The notes under the pieces: generated by a model | Databases searched by the model: none | Seen by the model: only the letters and a program-made list of their open reading frames with translations | What the model was told of the DNA's origin: nothing | Part shown: one piece after another, positions 1 to 8,911 of the stretch | Position numbering within the stretch: the stretch's first letter is position 1 | Layout: the number at the start of each line of letters is the position of its first letter | Program-made: the position numbers and the translations under genes | Assembly: GCA_019685655.1 (NCBI GenBank) | Contig: JABFQP010000002.1 | Location: 62,001 to 126,000, forward strand | Length of the DNA stretch: 64,000 nt | From: Candidatus Bathyarchaeota archaeon A05DMB-5 | GTDB lineage: Archaea; Thermoproteota; Bathyarchaeia; Bathyarchaeales; Bathycorpusculaceae | Direction of reading: 5' to 3'

Positions 1-2
1 GG

Positions 3-2264
3 GTTACGGAAGTTTTGGGTGTAAAATCTGACGAGGTTACCTACAAGGAGGAAGTGTGGTCTGGAGGCGGAAACGCTGGACCTTGTTTAGAGTCTATTAT
101 TCGAGGTTTGGAGGTTGCGACGCTTGTTTTCATGCAATACAAAGTTGTTGATGACGAATTTGTTAAATTGCCAATACGGACAGTTGATCCTGGTTATGGT
201 ATGGACCGTTATGCTTGGCTTTCGCAAGGCGCTCCAAGCGGCTTCCATGCGGTTTATGGCGACTTGCTTGACAGATTGTTTAGAATGGCGGGTTTGGCTA
301 AAATTGACGTTGAATTGTTAAAGAAAGTGGCTAAGTTTTCCAGTTTGGTTAATTTGGATAAGACTGCGAGTAGATTGGAGACTCGTAAGAGGGAAGCGGC
401 TCTTGTTGGCTTAAGCGTGGATGAGCTTGACAAGTTTTTGGTTCCTATTGAGAATGTTTTCGCGGTTGCGGACCACACTAAATGCCTTAGCTTTTTGCTT
501 GCTGAGGGTGTTGTTCCATCCAATATTCAAGAGGGTTATTTGGCGAGGCTCATGTTCAGAAGAGTCTATAGGCTTTTGAGGATGCTTGGTATTTCAGACA
601 AGCTTTATGACATTGTCGATTTGCAGATTCGTCTTTGGGGTGAGGATTTCCCGCATCTTAAGGAAATGCAGAACGAGATTATTGATATGCTACAGGTGGA
701 AGAGGAGAAGTTTGGAGACACGCTTAAACGAGGCGAAGGAATGGTTAAGCGGATTTCAGCAGAGTTAAAAGCGAAAAGGAAAAAGGAGATTCCAGTAGAA
801 ACTTTAACTGAACTTTATGATTCGCATGGGCTTCCGCCTGAGATTGTTAAAGAAGTTGCAGAAAAAGAAGATTTGCAGGTTGCGATTCCAGACAATTTTT
901 ACACTTTGATTGCTCAGAGGCACATGCAAGCTGAGAAGCATGTTGAGGAAGAGGTTAAACCAGAAGAACGGTTGGAAACAGCGGTTTCAGGTTTGCCGGA
1001 AACTGAGCAGCTGTATTATAAAGACGCTTACATGCAAAGCTTCGATGCTAAAGTTCTCAAGGTATTGTTTGGCGAATACGCAGTTTTAGATAAGACATGC
1101 TTTTATCCTGAAGGCGGTGGACAACCAGCTGACACCGGCTTTCTTGAGTTTGACGGGAAGAAAGTTGAGGTTCTTGACGTAAGGAAGGTTGGCAGAGTCA
1201 TCGTTCACAAAGTCAAAAGCAAGGTTCTTCCAAAAGAAGGCAGCAAAATCACTGGCGTTATTAATTGGGATAGACGTTATGGTCTAATGAAGGCTCATAC
1301 GGCTACGCATTTGATTAATGGTGCTGCGCGGCGTGTGTTGGGGCAGCATGTTTGGCAGTTTGGAACGCAGAAGGGCATTGAGAGTTCTCGATTGGATATT
1401 TCGCATTATCGGAGGCTTACGCCTGAAGAGGTTCATAAAATTGAGATTTTGGCGAATCAGGCGATTTTGCAGAATATGATAGTTACGACTGTTTGGATGC
1501 CGAGAAGCGAAGCGGAAAGCCGTTACGGTTTTAGGCTTTACCAAGGCGGAGCGGTTCCAGGCAAGGAAATCCGTGTTGTGGCTACTGGTGATTGGGATGT
1601 TGAAGCGTGTGCGGGAACGCATTTGAGAAGCACTGGTGAGATTGGTTTCATAAAGATAATTCACACGGAACGAGTGCAGGATGGCGTTGAAAGGCTTGTT
1701 TATTCTGTTGGGATTCCCGCTTTGAAGTCTGTGCAGGAAAATGAGCGGTTGTTGTGGCGTGTCTCAGAAATATTGAATGCGCCTTTAGAGAAGCTGGACA
1801 AAACTGCGGAAAGGCTTGTTAAAGAGTTGAAGGAAGCGAATGCGGAGAGAAGAAAACTCATTAAAGAATTGGCGGAACGTGAAAGCGCTGGAGTAGGCGT
1901 GGGAAAGGCTGAAGAAGTTAAAGAAGTAGGTGGGATAAAGCTTGTTTTTCGTGATTTTAAGGAAGAAATTGATGTTGACCGCATGGTTCAAACTGCAAGC
2001 GAGGTAATCAAAAGAGACGATGCAACAGTCGCGGTTTTTTATGGTTCGGATGGAAAGAACGCACGGATAATGGTTATGGCTGGAAAAACTGCGCTAGGAA
2101 AAGGTGTAAATGCTGGCGAAGTAGTACGTGAAACCTCAGCAATCATTGGCGGTGGAGGCGGAGGAAAACCCAACTTCGCGCAAGGCGGCGGAACAAAACT
2201 AGAAAAACTGCAAGAAGCAATAAAAAAAGCAGAAGAAATCCTAAAGAAACAACTAAAATGCTGA
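3..2264 (+). CDS. alaS: Alanyl-tRNA synthetase, archaeal type (5' end cut by window)
   Basis: AlaRS charges tRNA-Ala with alanine and edits mischarged Ser/Gly. The reading frame is open to the left window edge, so the gene begins outside; the 749 codons seen after the first internal TTG lack roughly the first 150 residues of the usual archaeal enzyme of about 900. The editing domain is clear: an HTATHL (HxxxH) zinc motif at bases 1296-1310 and the partner CAGTH motif near 1608-1622. The C-terminal DHHA1 domain is marked by a glycine-rich GGGGGGKPNFAQGGG stretch near 2150-2195. The last 270 bases use A/C-ending codons, whereas the body of the gene uses G/T-ending ones. Product identity is very secure. 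Confidence 0.97.
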   Translation, partial: VTEVLGVKSDEVTYKEEVWSGGGNAGPCLESIIRGLEVATLVFMQYKVVDDEFVKLPIRTVDPGYGMDRYAWLSQGAPSGFHAVYGDLLDRLFRMAGLAKIDVELLKKVAKFSSLVNLDKTASRLETRKREAALVGLSVDELDKFLVPIENVFAVADHTKCLSFLLAEGVVPSNIQEGYLARLMFRRVYRLLRMLGISDKLYDIVDLQIRLWGEDFPHLKEMQNEIIDMLQVEEEKFGDTLKRGEGMVKRISAELKAKRKKEIPVETLTELYDSHGLPPEIVKEVAEKEDLQVAIPDNFYTLIAQRHMQAEKHVEEEVKPEERLETAVSGLPETEQLYYKDAYMQSFDAKVLKVLFGEYAVLDKTCFYPEGGGQPADTGFLEFDGKKVEVLDVRKVGRVIVHKVKSKVLPKEGSKITGVINWDRRYGLMKAHTATHLINGAARRVLGQHVWQFGTQKGIESSRLDISHYRRLTPEEVHKIEILANQAILQNMIVTTVWMPRSEAESRYGFRLYQGGAVPGKEIRVVATGDWDVEACAGTHLRSTGEIGFIKIIHTERVQDGVERLVYSVGIPALKSVQENERLLWRVSEILNAPLEKLDKTAERLVKELKEANAERRKLIKELAERESAGVGVGKAEEVKEVGGIKLVFRDFKEEIDVDRMVQTASEVIKRDDATVAVFYGSDGKNARIMVMAGKTALGKGVNAGEVVRETSAIIGGGGGGKPNFAQGGGTKLEKLQEAIKKAEEILKKQLKC

Positions 2265-2310
2265 TGTTTTACGGTTATCCTACACCAATTTACAGTTTGT
2301 TAAGGAAACG

Positions 2311-2781
2311 CTATATTTTTGCTAGTGCTTTTTCGTAGTTGGCTACTATGTATTTTTTGCCTTTTTGTATAACCATGTGTCCTTCTTTTTCTAAAAGCTT
2401 CTTTTGCGCTTCTGCTCCGCCAGGATATTTCTCGTTTAAAACTCCACCTACTTTCAACGTTCGCCAGTAAGGCGTAATTTTCTTTTCACCCTTTTCGCGT
2501 TGTTCTTCTGCTGCGTAAGCCGCAACCCAAGCAAAAATTCCAGTAGTGATTGGACAGCCAATTGTTGCACCGTGCCTTTTAGCAAGAGCTGCCCGAATCT
2601 CATTAATCGTAGTAACCTTTCCTTCTGGCACTTTCCGCATAATCTCGTCAACTTCCAATGGTGCAGGAATAACCACGGTGCCCGTGCCCCATTTCTTGCT
2701 AATTTTGCCAGTAATCTTCTCCACTTTAGACAAGCCTTTAGCGTCGTGCAGTTTTTCGCTCCAGCTTTTCTTTTTCGCCAT
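2311..2781 (-). CDS. MGMT-like (alkyltransferase-like) DNA-binding protein lacking the catalytic cysteine
   Basis: A 156-residue protein with the helical C-terminal domain of O6-alkylguanine-DNA alkyltransferases. The PCHR active-site motif is replaced by PYWR (residues 104-107), so both the acceptor Cys and the following His are absent; it cannot work as a suicide alkyltransferase. Alkyltransferase-like proteins with PWHR bind alkylated bases and flag them for repair; a similar role here is inference. The N-terminal 35 residues are basic. An in-frame ATG lies further upstream, but ATG 2781 is preceded by a good GAGG site and avoids overlap with the upstream GIY-YIG gene, so it is chosen. Confidence 0.8.
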   Translation of the reverse strand: MAKKKSWSEKLHDAKGLSKVEKITGKISKKWGTGTVVIPAPLEVDEIMRKVPEGKVTTINEIRAALAKRHGATIGCPITTGIFAWVAAYAAEEQREKGEKKITPYWRTLKVGGVLNEKYPGGAEAQKKLLEKEGHMVIQKGKKYIVANYEKALAKI

Positions 2782-2827
2782 ACGTTTTCCTCTAGCAATA
2801 GTTTCTAAGCATTCAGCTAATAAGCCT

Positions 2828-3079
2828 TCAACAAGGCTTAGACTTTGCAAGCTCAAGTTTCTGGCGGTGAGTCATCCTTTTGATTATTCTTTCTCTTTTC
2901 ATAGCTTCTGACCGAGAATTGAACTCTTCAACATAGACAAGTTTCTTCGGCTTGTGCATCCGCGTGTATCTGGCGCCTTTTCCATTAACATGAAGCATCA
3001 TCCGCGAATCTAAATCCTTCGTGTAACCAGTGTAGAAGCAGCCGCCCTTACACTGAATAATGTAAACGTAGTAAGGCAT
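2828..3079 (-). CDS. GIY-YIG nuclease domain protein (UPF0213/YhbQ type)
   Basis: An 83-residue single-domain protein. It opens with YYVYIIQC, followed by FYTGYTKDLDSR, the two strands that carry the GIY-YIG signature (here VYI and YTG), then the conserved Arg and a KKLVYVEEF strand with Glu. Length matches the stand-alone YhbQ/UPF0213 group, whose members are small putative endonucleases. It is transcribed just upstream of the MGMT-like gene (46 bp gap), so a shared transcript and a loose DNA-repair theme are plausible. In vivo function is not known from sequence. Confidence 0.88.
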   Translation of the reverse strand: MPYYVYIIQCKGGCFYTGYTKDLDSRMMLHVNGKGARYTRMHKPKKLVYVEEFNSRSEAMKRERIIKRMTHRQKLELAKSKPC

Positions 3080-3314
3080 CCACCAAACTCCACGCCAAAT
3101 TTACGCTTTATCTCTCCATTCAGCACACAACCACATATAACAATTACCTCAACACATACTCCTTCTCTTCTTTTTCGGGAATATATCACCCCACTCAACT
3201 CCTCGTGTCTGCCTTTCCTAGAGGGAAGAATGATGATTATTAACTACGTAGGAGAAGGGACATGTTTTTACCCATTCTCTTCTTAATGACTAGTTTAACT
3301 AATTGGTTAATTGG

Positions 3315-4064
3315 TTATTTGATTTTTGTCTGGATTTTTTCTATTCTTTCGGGACAATTAGCTTTGGCAATATTACAGAATAGACATTCATTTTCACTCG
3401 GAGCTTTTGCTGGTGGAGTGTCTGCACCCAAAATGTTTAGCCAATAATTAAGGTGGTCAATAAATCTCTCGTCGATTATACTTTGAGAAACTTCAATCCT
3501 AGTATTAGGGTAATACAAGAGGCAACCCTCAAGTTTTATATCTTTGTATTGATCAAAGCAAAGTGGAAGACAATACAGATAAATCATTAATTGAATTTGA
3601 TATGAATCCTTTTGTATCCCACTTTTACATTCATAAACTGTGGCCTTGTTTCCTGAAAGGGCAACCAAATCCGGCATTCCATTGAGAGTAAGTTTTGGCT
3701 TGATTTCCAGAGAAAAACGGTTAGCATCCTCAACAAAAACTTTCTCGCCTTTTGCTATTCGCTCCTCTCTAAGTTCATTAATCATGCGGCTGTGCTCTAG
3801 TTGATATTTAATAAATTCGCATTTGGATGGCACTTTCTCATAATTTGTATAGTGGGTTTTAAACCATGCAGACCAGAGACATCGACTTTCTCCTGCCATC
3901 AATTTTGCAACCCAAGTAACCCAAATAAATTTTTTAAAACGTTTATCATTCCCTTTTTTAGGGGAGAAGGCTAAAGTTGCCTTCTCTTTGGTTAATTCCA
4001 TGTGATTTACCAATCTGATGAGTATTTCAGACAAAGAAATAATTTGTGAAGAGAAAATAAGCAT
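3315..4064 (-). CDS. Stand-alone Cas4/RecB-like PD-(D/E)XK nuclease with Fe-S cysteines
   Basis: A 249-residue protein with a complete Cas4-type active site: His91 (LEH), Asp132 (GMPDLV), Glu145-Cys-Lys147 (ECK) and Gln156/Gln158 (QIQ). Four cysteines sit where Cas4 proteins hold a 4Fe-4S cluster: Cys62 near the N-terminus and Cys227, Cys230, Cys237 at the C-terminus. Cas4 enzymes are 5'-3' exonucleases that trim CRISPR prespacers, but no cas gene or repeat array is present here, so a general DNA-repair role is equally possible. The start is uncertain: ATG 4064 or an internal ATG at 4001; neither has a strong ribosome binding site. Confidence 0.85.
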   Translation of the reverse strand: MLIFSSQIISLSEILIRLVNHMELTKEKATLAFSPKKGNDKRFKKFIWVTWVAKLMAGESRCLWSAWFKTHYTNYEKVPSKCEFIKYQLEHSRMINELREERIAKGEKVFVEDANRFSLEIKPKLTLNGMPDLVALSGNKATVYECKSGIQKDSYQIQLMIYLYCLPLCFDQYKDIKLEGCLLYYPNTRIEVSQSIIDERFIDHLNYWLNILGADTPPAKAPSENECLFCNIAKANCPERIEKIQTKIK

Positions 4065-4163
4065 GGAAAATCTGTATTTTGCATTACTTTTAGATTATTG
4101 AAGAGAATAAAGTAAAAATGTGACTTCAAATCTTACCAAAGCCCCTTTTGGTCAGTCTAAAAA

Positions 4164-4200
4164 TTCAACCTATTTATAAGGGGGGCTATAGCTCTCCGCG
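4164..4200 (+). promoter_or_regulatory. Copy A of a dispersed 35-40 bp element
   Basis: Contains TCAACCTATTTATAAGGGG followed by a G run, CTATAG and CTCCGC. Two closely similar copies occur at 19390-19430 and 57048-57083, both on the minus strand. It looks like a TATA region (CTATTTATAAG) with a conserved G-rich downstream part. It lies about 155 bp before leuS, yet leuS has its own TATA-like box closer to its start, so what this copy drives is unclear. Confidence 0.5.
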
Positions 4201-4286
4201 CACAGCAAAAGATTAATCCAACCACATACACATTAACCACTGGTGCACAAAATGAGGGATAAAGTTCTCTGCCCGTGAAAACAAAA

Positions 4287-4294
4287 ACTTTAAT
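4287..4294 (+). promoter_or_regulatory. TATA-like box of leuS, placed for a leaderless transcript
   Basis: The sequence CTTTAATA lies about 28-35 bases before the leuS ATG at 4322, the distance from an archaeal TATA box to the transcription start. No purine-rich ribosome binding site separates it from the ATG. Both facts fit leaderless transcription of leuS. Inference from spacing only. Confidence 0.45.
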
Positions 4295-4321
4295 ACCCCT
4301 CAAACCAAATCAGAAAGCTTT

Positions 4322-7231
4322 ATGGAATTTTTGAAAAAAACAGAAGAAAAATGGCAAAAACGCTGGGAAAAAGCCAAAATTTTCGAAGCAAACCCAGACC
4401 CGAAAAAACCAAAATACTACATAACAGTGGCTTACCCATACCCAAACTCGCCACAACACATCGGACACGGAAGAACCTACACACTAGCAGACGTACACGC
4501 ACGCTACATGCGCATGCGCGGCTACAACGTATTATTACCAATGGCATTCCACTATACTGGCACGCCAGTCCTAGCCATGGCTAAACGCCTCGCAGAAAAC
4601 GACAAAGACCTCATCAAAGACTTCATAACCATCTACAAAATCCCAAAAGAAAAACTCAAAGAACTAACCGAACCAATCACAATGGCACGCTACTTCCACC
4701 AAGAAATCAAAACAGGCATGAAAGAAATAGGCTACTCAATCGACTGGCGACGCGAATTCACAACCGTAGACCCACACTACAACCGCTTCATAGAATGGCA
4801 ATTCCAAAAACTACGCAAAGGCGGATACATAAAACGTGGAAGCCACCCTGTAGGCTTCTGCCCAAAATGTGGAAACCCAGTTGGAATGCACGACACAAAA
4901 GGCGACGTAGAACCAGAAATCGGCGAATTCACAGTCATAAAATTCAAACAAAACAGCATAGTCTTCCCAACAGCCACACTACGCCCAGAAACAATCTTCG
5001 GCGTAACAAACATCTGGCTAAACCCAAACGCAAAATACGTAAAAGCAAAAATCAACGGCGAACAATGGATAATCAGCAAAGAAAGCGCCGAAAAACTAAC
5101 CTACCAAAAAAGAAAAGTCAAAATTATAGAAACCTTCGAAGGAAAACAACTCATAGGCAAAAAAGTTGAAAACCCAGCAACCAAAACCAAAATCCTAATC
5201 CTCCCAGCAGACTTCGTTGACCCAAAAAACGCAACAGGCGTAGTAATGTCCGTTCCCGGACATGCGCCATACGATTATGTCGCACTAGAAAACATAAAGA
5301 AAACACCGTCAAAACTGAAAGAATACGGAATAACAACCGACGCCATAAACGCAATCAAACCAATCTCCCTAATCCAAGTTCCAAACTACTCAGAAATCCC
5401 ACCAGCAGACGTAGTCAAAAAAATGCAAATCCAAAACCAAACAGACCCAAAACTAGAAGACGCAACAAAAGAAGTCTACCGCCACGAATTCCACAACGGC
5501 AAAATGAAACAAAACACAGGCAAATACCAAGGCATGACCGTGGCAGAAGCAAAAGACAAAGTCAAAAAAGACCTAATCGCTGAAAACAAAGCCACAACAA
5601 TGTACGAGTTACTAAACAGACCAGTTCTATGCCGCTGCGGAACAGAATGCATCGTAAAAATTCTGGAAGACCAATGGTTCATAGACTACGGAAAACCCGA
5701 ATGGAAAGCCCTAGCACGCAAAAACCTAGAAAAAATGGAAATCCTACCAGAAGAAATGCGCCCAGAATACAACTACGTCATCGATTGGCTACACGAAAAA
5801 GCATGCGCAAGAAAATCCGGAATGGGCACAAGACTCCCATGGGACAAAGAATGGATAATCGAATCCCTCTCAGACTCCACAATATACATGGCATACTACA
5901 CAATCGTTAAGCACATAAAAGAACACAAAATCAAAGCAGAACAACTAACAGAAAACGTCTTCGACTACATTTTCCTCGGAAAAGGCAACCCAACAACCAT
6001 AGCCAAAAAAACCAAAATAGACACAAAAACACTGAAAGCAATGCACAACGAATTCTCATACTTCTACCCACTCGACAGCAGACACTCAGCCCACGAACTA
6101 ATCCCAAACCACCTAACCTTCATGATATTCAACCACACCGCCATATTCCCAGAAAAACACTGGCCACGCCAAATAGTAACCAACGGACACGTCCTAATGG
6201 AAGGCGCAAAAATGAGCAAATCCTTCGGAAACATAATCCCACTACGAGAAGGCCTAACCAAATTCGGCGCAGACCCAATAAGACTCAGCGTCTTAGCAAC
6301 CGCCGAACTACTACAAGACGTCGACTTCAGCCCATCAGTAGCCAAATCAATGCGCGAAAGACTAGAACGCCTACACAGATTCGTCGCCGAATTCGCAAAG
6401 AAAAAACACACAAGAAAAACGCCAAAAAAACTGTCAGCCATAGACAAATGGATGCTCAGCCGACTACAAGAACACATAAGAAAAACAACCGAAGCCATGG
6501 ACAAACTAGCAGTGCGCAAAGCCATACACACAGCAATATACGAGCTAGACCAAGACTTCCAATGGTACCAAAAACGAACTGAGAAACAAAAAGAAAACAG
6601 CGATAAAACATACGTAATAGATGAAGTTTTAGACGCCAAAATCCGAATGCTAGCCCCAGTAGCGCCTCACATATGCGAAGAACTATGGGAAATGATGGGC
6701 AAAAAAAACTTCGTGTCAACAAGTTCTTGGCCCACACCAGACAAAACAAAAATAGACATAATAGCTGAAGAAAACGAAACCCTAATCATGAACGTACTCG
6801 AAGACACGTCAAACATCATAAAAGCCACAGGGATGAAGCCCAAAAAAATATTCTACTACACGGCTACACCATGGAAATGGAAAGTTTATTCAAAAATTCT
6901 CGAAAAATCCATTTCTGGAAAAGTTCAAAAAAAAGACTTGATGAGAGAATTGATGGCCGATTCTAATTTAAGAGCAAAAGCAGAAAAAGTAGCAAAATTC
7001 GCCAATCAAATCATCGAAGAAATCAACCACATGCCAGAAGAAAGAAAGAAAAAACTAACACAAATCGTAACCATAAACGAGCACGAAACACTAAAAGAAG
7101 CCGAAAACTTCCTCGAAAAAGAACTCCACGCCAAAATACACATCTACAACGAAGAATCTGCAGACCGCTATGACCCCAAAAACAGAGCACAACAAGCAAA
7201 ACCATATCGCCCAGCCATTTACATAGAATAA
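4322..7231 (+). CDS. leuS: Leucyl-tRNA synthetase, archaeal/eukaryotic type
   Basis: A 969-residue class I synthetase that charges tRNA-Leu. The HIGH motif is literally HIGH (residues about 42-45, within PQHIGHGRTY). The long CP1 editing insertion follows, with a CxxC pair (CPKC) near residue 180. KMSKS appears as AKMSKSFGN near base 6210. The C-terminal anticodon-binding and archaeal extension domains are present, so length is full. Codon use is strikingly A/C-rich at third positions until about base 6830, then T-rich for about 130 bases, then A/C-rich again. The ATG at 4322 has no clear ribosome binding site but fits a leaderless start. Confidence 0.98.
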   Translation: MEFLKKTEEKWQKRWEKAKIFEANPDPKKPKYYITVAYPYPNSPQHIGHGRTYTLADVHARYMRMRGYNVLLPMAFHYTGTPVLAMAKRLAENDKDLIKDFITIYKIPKEKLKELTEPITMARYFHQEIKTGMKEIGYSIDWRREFTTVDPHYNRFIEWQFQKLRKGGYIKRGSHPVGFCPKCGNPVGMHDTKGDVEPEIGEFTVIKFKQNSIVFPTATLRPETIFGVTNIWLNPNAKYVKAKINGEQWIISKESAEKLTYQKRKVKIIETFEGKQLIGKKVENPATKTKILILPADFVDPKNATGVVMSVPGHAPYDYVALENIKKTPSKLKEYGITTDAINAIKPISLIQVPNYSEIPPADVVKKMQIQNQTDPKLEDATKEVYRHEFHNGKMKQNTGKYQGMTVAEAKDKVKKDLIAENKATTMYELLNRPVLCRCGTECIVKILEDQWFIDYGKPEWKALARKNLEKMEILPEEMRPEYNYVIDWLHEKACARKSGMGTRLPWDKEWIIESLSDSTIYMAYYTIVKHIKEHKIKAEQLTENVFDYIFLGKGNPTTIAKKTKIDTKTLKAMHNEFSYFYPLDSRHSAHELIPNHLTFMIFNHTAIFPEKHWPRQIVTNGHVLMEGAKMSKSFGNIIPLREGLTKFGADPIRLSVLATAELLQDVDFSPSVAKSMRERLERLHRFVAEFAKKKHTRKTPKKLSAIDKWMLSRLQEHIRKTTEAMDKLAVRKAIHTAIYELDQDFQWYQKRTEKQKENSDKTYVIDEVLDAKIRMLAPVAPHICEELWEMMGKKNFVSTSSWPTPDKTKIDIIAEENETLIMNVLEDTSNIIKATGMKPKKIFYYTATPWKWKVYSKILEKSISGKVQKKDLMRELMADSNLRAKAEKVAKFANQIIEEINHMPEERKKKLTQIVTINEHETLKEAENFLEKELHAKIHIYNEESADRYDPKNRAQQAKPYRPAIYIE

Positions 7232-7276
7232 AATATATCACGGCAAAACTCCTTTTCTTATACGACCAAACTCAAA

Positions 7277-7388
7277 GGGCCCGTGGCGCAGCATGGACAC
7301 CAAACAAGCCAAAAAGCGCGTCAGCCTTCTAAAACTAAGCATTGAAGAAAGCTGAACGTCCTGGGTTCAAATCCCAGCGGGCCCGCCA
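7277..7388 (+). tRNA. tRNA-Arg(UCU) with two introns and encoded CCA
   Basis: The acceptor stem GGGCCCG (7277-7283) pairs with CGGGCCC (7378-7384); discriminator G and an encoded CCA follow. T arm CTGGG-TTCAAAT-CCCAG is at 7361-7377. Anticodon stem TCAGC/GCTGA (7321-7325/7351-7355) holds loop C-U-UCU-A-A once an 18-base intron (7332-7349) is removed. That intron makes a textbook bulge-helix-bulge: CTTC (7326-7329) pairs with GAAG (7344-7347), flanked by 3-base bulges TAA and AAA. The D stem GCGC/GCGC (7286-7289/7316-7319) encloses 26 bases instead of about 10, giving a second 16-base insert, best placed at 7299-7314 with a weaker TGG/CCA helix. The spliced tRNA would be 75 nt plus CCA. Confidence 0.93.
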
Positions 7389-7607
7389 AAACTTTATTTC
7401 ATAAAAAATGTTTCTTGTTTTTACCTTTTTAACAAAGATGAAAACAGTATGCTTGCTGCAATTGCGTTTACTCGTGAAAGAATTTATTTTCCTCTTTACG
7501 ATTTTCTTTGCGCCGTTAGGCTTATGAATTTTAATTGCGTTGTCTTCACACACCAGAACACTTTACCCTTAAATCAAGGGACTCTAAACTTTAAAAAGGA
7601 GTTCCAG

Positions 7608-7991
7608 ATGTTCGACGAAGAAAACCTCTTCAAAGCCAAGATTGTGCAATTGATTCTTATTAAAGAACCCTATAAAGCCATAGAAGCACTTAGTCACCAT
7701 TACAAGGTTGATATTCCACATTTGAAAGTTGGAATGCCGAAGAAGTGCAGTAAAAAAGTTGGGTGTTATGTCGCCAAAACCAAAACCATTCACGTTATGA
7801 ACCAAGAAAAACTTGAGGAGCCCTTCGTGATTCTGCATGAGTTTTACCATCACCTCCGGACACAAGACGGAAAACACAGAGGCACAGAGAAGCATGCAGA
7901 CAAGTTTGCAGAAGAATTCATCGAAGCTTTCAAAATCTGTCACAAGTATTCTTATCATATTTCTTACAATTACAAGAACCAAACTACATGA
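7608..7991 (+). CDS. Small putative zinc metallopeptidase (HExxH-like, ImmA/IrrE-like)
   Basis: A 127-residue cytosolic protein. The motif LHEFYHHL (about residues 77-84) fits the HExxH zinc-peptidase signature, and a downstream Glu/His-rich helix (GTEKHADKFAEEF) can supply the third ligand, as in ImmA/IrrE (COG2856)-type proteins. The frame is open further upstream to 7449, but AAGGAG lies 8 bases before ATG 7608, which decides the start. A small CCCTT/AAGGG hairpin (7567-7581) precedes that site. Substrate and role are unknown; such peptidases often cleave a partner repressor, but no repressor gene is adjacent. Confidence 0.7.
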   Translation: MFDEENLFKAKIVQLILIKEPYKAIEALSHHYKVDIPHLKVGMPKKCSKKVGCYVAKTKTIHVMNQEKLEEPFVILHEFYHHLRTQDGKHRGTEKHADKFAEEFIEAFKICHKYSYHISYNYKNQTT

Positions 7992-8152
7992 TAGATTATT
8001 GCATAACTTAACTGATTTTTCGTTTTAGCCATAACCATGAATTATGCTAATTCTGCCTCTTCGCTTTACGAACGGAAATTTTAAATTGGTAATGCAATAA
8101 TAAATGGTAAACACTCTAGTATTTGAGTTATCCTTGTATAAGGGGGAAAGTT

Positions 8153-8911
8153 ATGAGCACACATGCAGACGAGTTAAAACTTCGCTTAATGACCATTGAA
8201 CTACTTAGAACTGCAAAGTACAAGAGAAACATCACATATCGCGAATTAGCTTCTAAAACAGGTTTGCCCGTGACAGTTCTAAGTAGATACGCGAAGGGAC
8301 ATGTTTTGCCGAACACCGCAAGAGCGAAGCAGCTTTGGAAAGTATTGTCAAAACTTGTTGGGCTAGAAGTGGAGCTTCGCAGCAGAATAAAGTTTGACGA
8401 AGACGGATATTTCGATAATACTGACATTATAGGCGATTTCAACATCATCCAACAAGCAGCCAATCACGCGCTCGCCATTTTCGCAGGGAAACGTGTGACG
8501 AAAGTTTTGACAGCTGCTGTTGATGGAATACCGTTAGCAACCATGGTTGCAAACGCATTAGGCGTCAATTTGATACTTGCAAAGAGAAGCAAGGAGGTCG
8601 GGGTTAAGGCTTTTTTGGAAGAAACCTACGTGTTAGGCAAAGACTCAGGCGTGACTATGACACTTTACATTCCAAAGGAAGCCATCAAAAAACGGGACAG
8701 CGTCTTAATCGTTGATGATATGATTAAAACTGGAGAAACACAAGCGGCATTGGTGAATCTTGTTCGAAAAGCGAAGGCTGAAATTTCAGGAGTTTTCTCG
8801 CTCATAGCTGTTGGAGAAGAATGGAAAAAGAAACTGAAGTTAACCGGTGAATGCCCAATAGAAGTCATAACCTATGTTAAAGCGCCCTATGAATCGGGCA
8901 CTCGCTCCTAA
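8153..8911 (+). CDS. HTH-phosphoribosyltransferase regulator (GfcR / PyrE-like, COG0856)
   Basis: A 252-residue fusion. The N-terminal 60 residues form a helix-turn-helix (YRELASKTGLPVTVLSRYAKG); the rest is a type I phosphoribosyltransferase fold with the PRPP-binding loop VLIVDDMIKTGET (around 8704-8742). Haloarchaeal relatives such as GfcR are transcription regulators of sugar catabolism that use the PRTase domain as a ligand sensor; here the regulated genes are unknown. An upstream in-frame ATG exists, but the purine run AAGGGGGA sits 6 bases before ATG 8153, which sets the start. The 3' end overlaps the convergent glycosylase gene by 35 bp. Confidence 0.82.
   Translation: MSTHADELKLRLMTIELLRTAKYKRNITYRELASKTGLPVTVLSRYAKGHVLPNTARAKQLWKVLSKLVGLEVELRSRIKFDEDGYFDNTDIIGDFNIIQQAANHALAIFAGKRVTKVLTAAVDGIPLATMVANALGVNLILAKRSKEVGVKAFLEETYVLGKDSGVTMTLYIPKEAIKKRDSVLIVDDMIKTGETQAALVNLVRKAKAEISGVFSLIAVGEEWKKKLKLTGECPIEVITYVKAPYESGTRS

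Noticed and set aside
3080-3314. Gene or RNA in the gap between the GIY-YIG and Cas4-like genes
   Set aside because: It has an ATGATGA match near 3227 but no D box at guide distance; nothing else was recognised.
3262-3447. 61-codon plus-strand frame with a strong AGGAG site before its ATG and a hydrophobic N-terminus
   Set aside because: It runs 133 bp antisense through the 3' end of the Cas4-like gene and has no family; the ribosome site alone is not enough.
3315-4064. CRISPR-Cas locus
   Set aside because: A Cas4-like nuclease is present, but there are no direct-repeat arrays and no other cas genes anywhere in the window.
6064-6639. 191-codon minus-strand frame inside leuS
   Set aside because: Fully antisense to a certain synthetase gene; the A/C-rich codon use of leuS makes long antisense frames likely by chance.
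8131-8150. Fourth copy of the dispersed TATAAGGGGG element
   Set aside because: It shares only TATAAGGGGG and that run is better explained as the ribosome binding site of the HTH-PRTase gene.
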